In this document: one piece after another, positions 60,344 through 64,000 of the stretch
How positions within the stretch are numbered: the first letter of the stretch is position 1
How the letters are laid out: each line of letters starts with the position of its first letter
Origin: Lysinibacter cavernae
GTDB lineage: Bacteria > Actinomycetota > Actinomycetes > Actinomycetales > Microbacteriaceae
Assembly (NCBI RefSeq): GCF_011758565.1
Contig: NZ_JAAMOX010000003.1
Location: 62,001-126,000, forward strand
DNA length: 64,000 nucleotides
Direction of reading: 5' to 3'
Position numbers and translations under genes: made by a program
Notes under the pieces: generated by a model
Databases searched by the model: none
Seen by the model: the letters and a program-made list of their open reading frames with translations, nothing else
What the model was told of the DNA's origin: nothing

Positions 60344-60661
60344 CTAGGCCACGAGCACGGCGACCGCCGAAAACACGGCGACGATGACAAAGGAACCGGC
60401 AACGCTCATCGCCGTTCGGTCAATGAATCCGCGGCGTTGCGCAGTTCCCAGTTGCAGGCCGAACGTGAGCAAGGTTGCCCCGGCAAGCACAAACAGTAGC
60501 CATTCGAATCGCATCGACGACGCAACCTGCAGGCTCACAACCGCCGCCGCGATAATTGTGATCGCCCATACGATGATGAGCCGAGGCCAGTGCCAGTAGT
60601 TGGCGTCGCTGTCAGGCGTGCTGTCGCCCGGAATCTGCGCTGAAACGGTCGAGTCTGCCAT
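60344..60661 (-). CDS. 105-aa three-helix membrane protein
   Basis: The protein has a 25-residue polar start, then three hydrophobic segments (about 28-46, 50-70 and 82-104) with the basic loop TAQRRGFIDRT between the second and third. It ends within the last helix. It is divergent from the GlnR-like gene at 60754 and heads a short operon with the 38-aa protein. No function is recognised; it is one of the small actinobacterial membrane proteins conserved near glnR. Confidence 0.75.
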   Translation of the reverse strand: MADSTVSAQIPGDSTPDSDANYWHWPRLIIVWAITIIAAAVVSLQVASSMRFEWLLFVLAGATLLTFGLQLGTAQRRGFIDRTAMSVAGSFVIVAVFSAVAVLVA

Positions 60662-60753
60662 GTCCCAATTGTGGCATGGTCAACCTGGTTGTCGCGACGG
60701 AGGTCGGTGATCGGGGTAAGATTTCCCCTAAATAATAGTTTTCGGGAGGATAT

Positions 60754-61470
60754 GTGGCTCAGCTTCTTGTCCTCACAAACGCGGGTGAGCACGACGCGCT
60801 CCCCTCGCTCGGACTGCTTAATCACCAGGTGCGGCACATCCCCCTCAACACCAGCCGCCTGCTCAGCGCCCCAGAGAGCGACCTCATCCTTGTGGATGCG
60901 CGACGCGACCTGGCAAACGCAAAATCACTCTGTAAGACGCTCGGGGCCTCAGGGATCGCAACCCCCATCATCCTTATTCTGAGCGAAGGCGGATTCGCCG
61001 TGGTCAACGGAGACTGGATGGTGACCGACGTCATCCTCGACAGCTCCGGACCGGCCGAAACGGATGCAAGGCTACGCCTCGCCCTCGAACAGAGTGTTGC
61101 CGAGGCGCCAAGCAATCGCATCCACGCGTCTGGCGTGACGATCGACGAGGCAAATTATTCGGCAAAGGTCAAAGGAAAACCGCTCGATCTCACCTATAAG
61201 GAGTTCGAGCTCCTTCGGTTTTTTGCGTCCCACCCCGCACGTGTGTTTACGCGAGAGCAGCTACTGAGCGAGGTCTGGGGATACGACTACTTTGGTGGCA
61301 CCAGAACAGTAGACGTGCACGTTCGGCGTCTGCGAGCCAAACTCGGCGATCTCGAACAGCTCATCGGTACCGTCAGAAATGTCGGCTACCGATTCAACCT
61401 GGCGGAAGAAGACCATGACGAATCACGCACCGACCCTGTCAACGCTGAGCCCGAGCGATCCGGAAGCTAG
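60754..61470 (+). CDS. glnR: GlnR-like orphan OmpR-type nitrogen regulator
   Basis: The 238-aa protein starts at GTG 60754 behind GGGAGGA. Its N-terminal receiver-like domain keeps the putative acceptor in LILVDARRDLANAK but lacks the acidic pocket of ordinary receivers, as in GlnR, where no kinase is known. The C-terminal winged helix is strong (about 130-215; LTYKEFELLRFFASHPARVFTREQLL, GGTRTVDVHVRRLRAKLG, VRNVGYRFNL). In actinobacteria GlnR controls nitrogen assimilation. Its 3' end overlaps mshD by 56 bases, exactly the glnR-mshD order seen in mycobacteria. Confidence 0.85.
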   Translation: MAQLLVLTNAGEHDALPSLGLLNHQVRHIPLNTSRLLSAPESDLILVDARRDLANAKSLCKTLGASGIATPIILILSEGGFAVVNGDWMVTDVILDSSGPAETDARLRLALEQSVAEAPSNRIHASGVTIDEANYSAKVKGKPLDLTYKEFELLRFFASHPARVFTREQLLSEVWGYDYFGGTRTVDVHVRRLRAKLGDLEQLIGTVRNVGYRFNLAEEDHDESRTDPVNAEPERSGS

Positions 61471-62356
61471 TCAACGGGTCACCGAACTCGTTCGACAGGT
61501 CACCGCTGCCGACGGTGTCCCACCGTTTTCGGACCAGGCCCTTGTTGACTGGCGGGCCAACGACCGCACCATGATTGCTGCGTACGAGCACGTTGGCGGC
61601 CCGATTGTCGCAGCTGCGCTTATCAACGCGCCGCACCCTCCAGCGCCTGGCGAGCTCGACCTCACCGTCGCTCCTGAGCACCGAGGTGCGGGGATCGGAT
61701 CCCTGCTGCTGGCCGAAGTTCTGGACAACCATCCCGGTGATCTGCTGACCTGGGCACACGGCAACGGAGATGCCGCTCGGGCGCTCGCCCACAAGCACGG
61801 TTTTGTTCCAAGCCGCACGCTACTCCAGCTCAGTGCGCCTGTCCCAAATGACACAACTGTCCCCTCTATCGACGGTGTCACCGTCCGTACATTTGAGCCG
61901 GGTCGCGACGAACACGAGTGGGTAGCTCTCAACGCAAGGGTCTTTGCGGATCATCCAGAACAGGGCAAGCTGACCGTTGCCGACCTGCTCTCACGGGAGA
62001 ACGAATCCTGGTTCAACGCCGGTGATTTCCTGGTGCTCACCGACACCTCAGGTTCCATGATTGCCTATAACTGGCTCAAGATAACCGCAGACGACGAGGC
62101 CGCTCACGGCGAGGTCTACGCCATTGGAGTGGCACACGAAGCATCGGGGAAAGGCCTCGGCAGGCTCCTCATGACGGCCGGAATGGCCCGACTCCGCACT
62201 AGAAACGTGACCAACGTGACGTTGTATGTCGAGGGTGATAATGAGCCAGCGCTCGCACTCTATCGCTCGACTGGCTTTACCGTTACAACAACAAGTGTGC
62301 AATACCAGCGGAACGCTGAGCGGTCGAGGAGAACTTCTCAACCATCGGGGCAGTAA
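61415..62356 (+). CDS. mshD: Mycothiol synthase
   Basis: The 313-aa protein has two GNAT domains. The first (about 1-150) includes [24 protein letters not shown], and the second (about 165-300) [22 protein letters not shown] and [22 protein letters not shown], the acetyl-CoA-binding loops. It acetylates Cys-GlcN-inositol to give mycothiol, the main low-molecular-weight thiol of actinobacteria. ATG 61415 is preceded by GGAAGAAG. It is translationally tied to glnR. Mycothiol synthesis confirms the actinobacterial affiliation. Confidence 0.93.
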   Translation: MTNHAPTLSTLSPSDPEASQRVTELVRQVTAADGVPPFSDQALVDWRANDRTMIAAYEHVGGPIVAAALINAPHPPAPGELDLTVAPEHRGAGIGSLLLAEVLDNHPGDLLTWAHGNGDAARALAHKHGFVPSRTLLQLSAPVPNDTTVPSIDGVTVRTFEPGRDEHEWVALNARVFADHPEQGKLTVADLLSRENESWFNAGDFLVLTDTSGSMIAYNWLKITADDEAAHGEVYAIGVAHEASGKGLGRLLMTAGMARLRTRNVTNVTLYVEGDNEPALALYRSTGFTVTTTSVQYQRNAERSRRTSQPSGQ

Positions 62357-62364
62357 ATACTGCC
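62349..62364. promoter_or_regulatory. 16-bp palindrome overlapping the mshD stop
   Basis: GGCAGTA and TACTGCC are perfect inverted arms around AA, just upstream of the ppk start. It may be a small hairpin or a binding site; too short to assign. Confidence 0.35.
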
Positions 62365-62375
62365 AAGATGGAGGT

Positions 62376-64000
62376 ATGAACGAGTTGACTGCGCCTCTTC
62401 CGGTACCACTGCCCGGCGAAAGTCTTGCCGGAGCCCTTCTCCCCCTCGACAGATACCTCGACCGCGAGCTCAGCTGGCTCGCGTTTAACCAGCGGGTGCT
62501 TGAGCTCGCCGAGGATGCGAACCTTCCGGTTTTGGAGCGCGCCAACTTCCTCGCGATCTTTGCGAGTAACCTCGATGAGTTCTTCATGGTCCGCGTGGCA
62601 GGACTCAAACGTCGCATCGTCACGGGACTCGCCGTACCAACCAACGTTGGACGAGCACCGCACGATGTCCTCTCCGATATCTCAGAGAAGGCGCACGAGC
62701 TGCAGGCCCGGCACGCTGCCGCGTACAAGGATCTGGTCAGCCCGGCGCTTGCCGAGGCAGGCATCCACGTCGTCACGTGGGACAGCCTCGACCAGGCAGA
62801 CAAAGACATCCTGTATCAGCACTACTCCGCGCACATCTACCCGATCCTGATGCCACTCGCTGTTGACCCGGCTCATCCATTCCCATACATCTCAGGGCTC
62901 TCGCTCAACCTCTCGATCCGGGTACAAAACACCAAGACGGGTAAAGAAGAGTTTGCGCGCCTCAAAGTTCCCCAGATGATGCCACGCCTGATTCGGGTGG
63001 ATGCAAGGGAAGATCTCGACTACGTTCGCTACATTGCCCTCGAAGACCTCATCGCAAACCACCTCGATGGCCTCTTCCCCGGCATGAAAGTCCTCGACCA
63101 CCACGTTTTCCGCGTCACCCGCAACGAGGACGTCGAGATCGAAGAAGACGAAACCGAGAACCTCATCCAGGCGCTCGAAAAAGAGCTGCTGCGTCGCCGA
63201 TTTGGCCCGCCCATTCGCCTCGAAATCAGCGAGGACATGGACCAGGCCACGATTGATTTGCTCATCCGGGAATTCGATATCACGGAGCAAGAGGTCTATG
63301 TCCTCCCCGCACCGCTCGATCTCCGGGCATTGTTTGGCCTGCACCGCATCGACCGGCCCGAGTTGCACTACCCAAACCACGTGCCAACCACCAACGTGTG
63401 GCTCAAGCCGTCAAGCAGCAACGAGCGTGCCGATATTTTCAAGGCCGTTGCTCGCCGAGACATCCTGTTGCACCACCCTTACGAGTCCTTCGCCACAAGC
63501 GTGCAGGCGTTCCTTGAACAGGCCGCCGCAGATCCTAACGTGCTCGCGATCAAGCAAACGCTCTACCGCACGTCCGGTGACAGCCCGATCGTTGCTGCTC
63601 TTATCAAGGCAGCCGAGTCGGGAAAACAGGTGCTCGCCCTTGTCGAGATCAAGGCTCGCTTTGACGAAGAAGCAAACATTGTGTGGGCACGCAAGCTTGA
63701 AAAAGCTGGCGTTCACGTGGTGTACGGCATCGTCGGGCTCAAGACCCATTGCAAGCTGGTCCACGTCATCCGCGAAGAAAAGGGTGTGCTGAAGCACTAC
63801 AGCCACATCGGTACAGGCAACTACAACCCAAAAACCAGCCGCATTTACGAAGACCTCGGGCTGCTGACCTCCTCAGAAACGGTAGGAAAAGACCTCACCA
63901 AGCTCTTCAACGTGCTCTCGGGCTACGCGATTGAGAAGAAATACAAGCGGCTACTGGTTGCCCCGTTGCACCTCCGCAACGGGCTGCTGTCCCGCATCGA
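62376..64000 (+). CDS. ppk1: Polyphosphate kinase (5' part; gene runs off the window)
   Basis: The frame begins at ATG 62376 and is open to the last base, giving about 541 residues of a protein normally near 700. The N-terminal domain has [22 protein letters not shown]; later [24 protein letters not shown] and [10 protein letters not shown] (phospholipase-D-like site), with [26 protein letters not shown], and [21 protein letters not shown], which carries the family's His and phosphate contacts. It makes polyphosphate from ATP. With phoU and senX3-regX3 in the same window it fits a phosphate-storage role. The 3' end is not seen. Confidence 0.95.
   Translation, partial: MNELTAPLPVPLPGESLAGALLPLDRYLDRELSWLAFNQRVLELAEDANLPVLERANFLAIFASNLDEFFMVRVAGLKRRIVTGLAVPTNVGRAPHDVLSDISEKAHELQARHAAAYKDLVSPALAEAGIHVVTWDSLDQADKDILYQHYSAHIYPILMPLAVDPAHPFPYISGLSLNLSIRVQNTKTGKEEFARLKVPQMMPRLIRVDAREDLDYVRYIALEDLIANHLDGLFPGMKVLDHHVFRVTRNEDVEIEEDETENLIQALEKELLRRRFGPPIRLEISEDMDQATIDLLIREFDITEQEVYVLPAPLDLRALFGLHRIDRPELHYPNHVPTTNVWLKPSSSNERADIFKAVARRDILLHHPYESFATSVQAFLEQAAADPNVLAIKQTLYRTSGDSPIVAALIKAAESGKQVLALVEIKARFDEEANIVWARKLEKAGVHVVYGIVGLKTHCKLVHVIREEKGVLKHYSHIGTGNYNPKTSRIYEDLGLLTSSETVGKDLTKLFNVLSGYAIEKKYKRLLVAPLHLRNGLLSRI

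Overview
The window reads as a chromosome segment of a high-GC actinobacterium, most likely a member of the Microbacteriaceae. The evidence is gene content and order rather than a marker gene: a GlnR-like orphan regulator overlapping a mycothiol synthase (mshD), SenX3-RegX3 beside phoU, CarD followed by an IspD-IspF fusion, cysS and rlmB, a galU / RimJ-type acetyltransferase / SepX(GlpR)-like block, and many short GTG-started, tightly packed genes. One tRNA gene is present (tRNA-Ala, CGC). No rRNA and no CRISPR array were seen.

Layout. 1-2.6 kb: small stress-type proteins (one with an in-frame stop) and divergent GntR and TetR regulators. 2.9-13.2 kb: metabolic and transport genes (a large flavoprotein-like oxidoreductase, a beta-lactamase-fold protein, a MetE-core-like protein, the YedK/HMCES DNA-protein crosslink enzyme, a ScbR-like TetR, two zinc alcohol dehydrogenases, an MFS permease). 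13.4-20.4 kb: a probable integrated element with a large serine integrase, a 592-aa membrane protein of unknown function, a 242-aa helical protein of unknown function, a DUF2188 protein and small membrane ORFs, lying beside tRNA-Ala. 20.6-26.3 kb: the conserved sepX-rimJ-galU // ygfA-fmdB-mscL block. 26.3-34.3 kb: a 1315-aa helicase-nuclease-like protein with degenerate ATPase motifs, glycerate kinase, a PdtaS-type histidine kinase and an upstream putative pseudo-receiver. 34.5-40.2 kb: Rv3235-like protein, rlmB, cysS, ispDF, carD and a lipoprotein. 40.3-48.6 kb: a pentitol-type catabolic regulon (five-gene ABC transporter/dehydrogenase operon, DeoR repressor, FGGY kinase) tied together by a shared candidate operator. 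48.6-64 kb: phosphate and central metabolism (regX3-senX3, phoU, gpmA, a LAL-type regulator, ygfZ, a nitrobindin-like protein, glnR-like, mshD, and ppk cut by the window end).

How the parts work together. The pentitol regulon imports a polyol, oxidises it to a ketose and phosphorylates it, and DeoR probably represses both promoters. SenX3-RegX3, PhoU and polyphosphate kinase form a phosphate-sensing and storage set. Most genes are ordinary housekeeping. The unexplained material is the 13.4-20.4 kb island, the catalytically degenerate helicase-like protein, several repeat or palindrome structures at gene ends and promoters, and an apparent loss of the glp (moeA-like) gene from the galU-sepX block. 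Family assignments rest on motif recognition by eye; no database search was possible.
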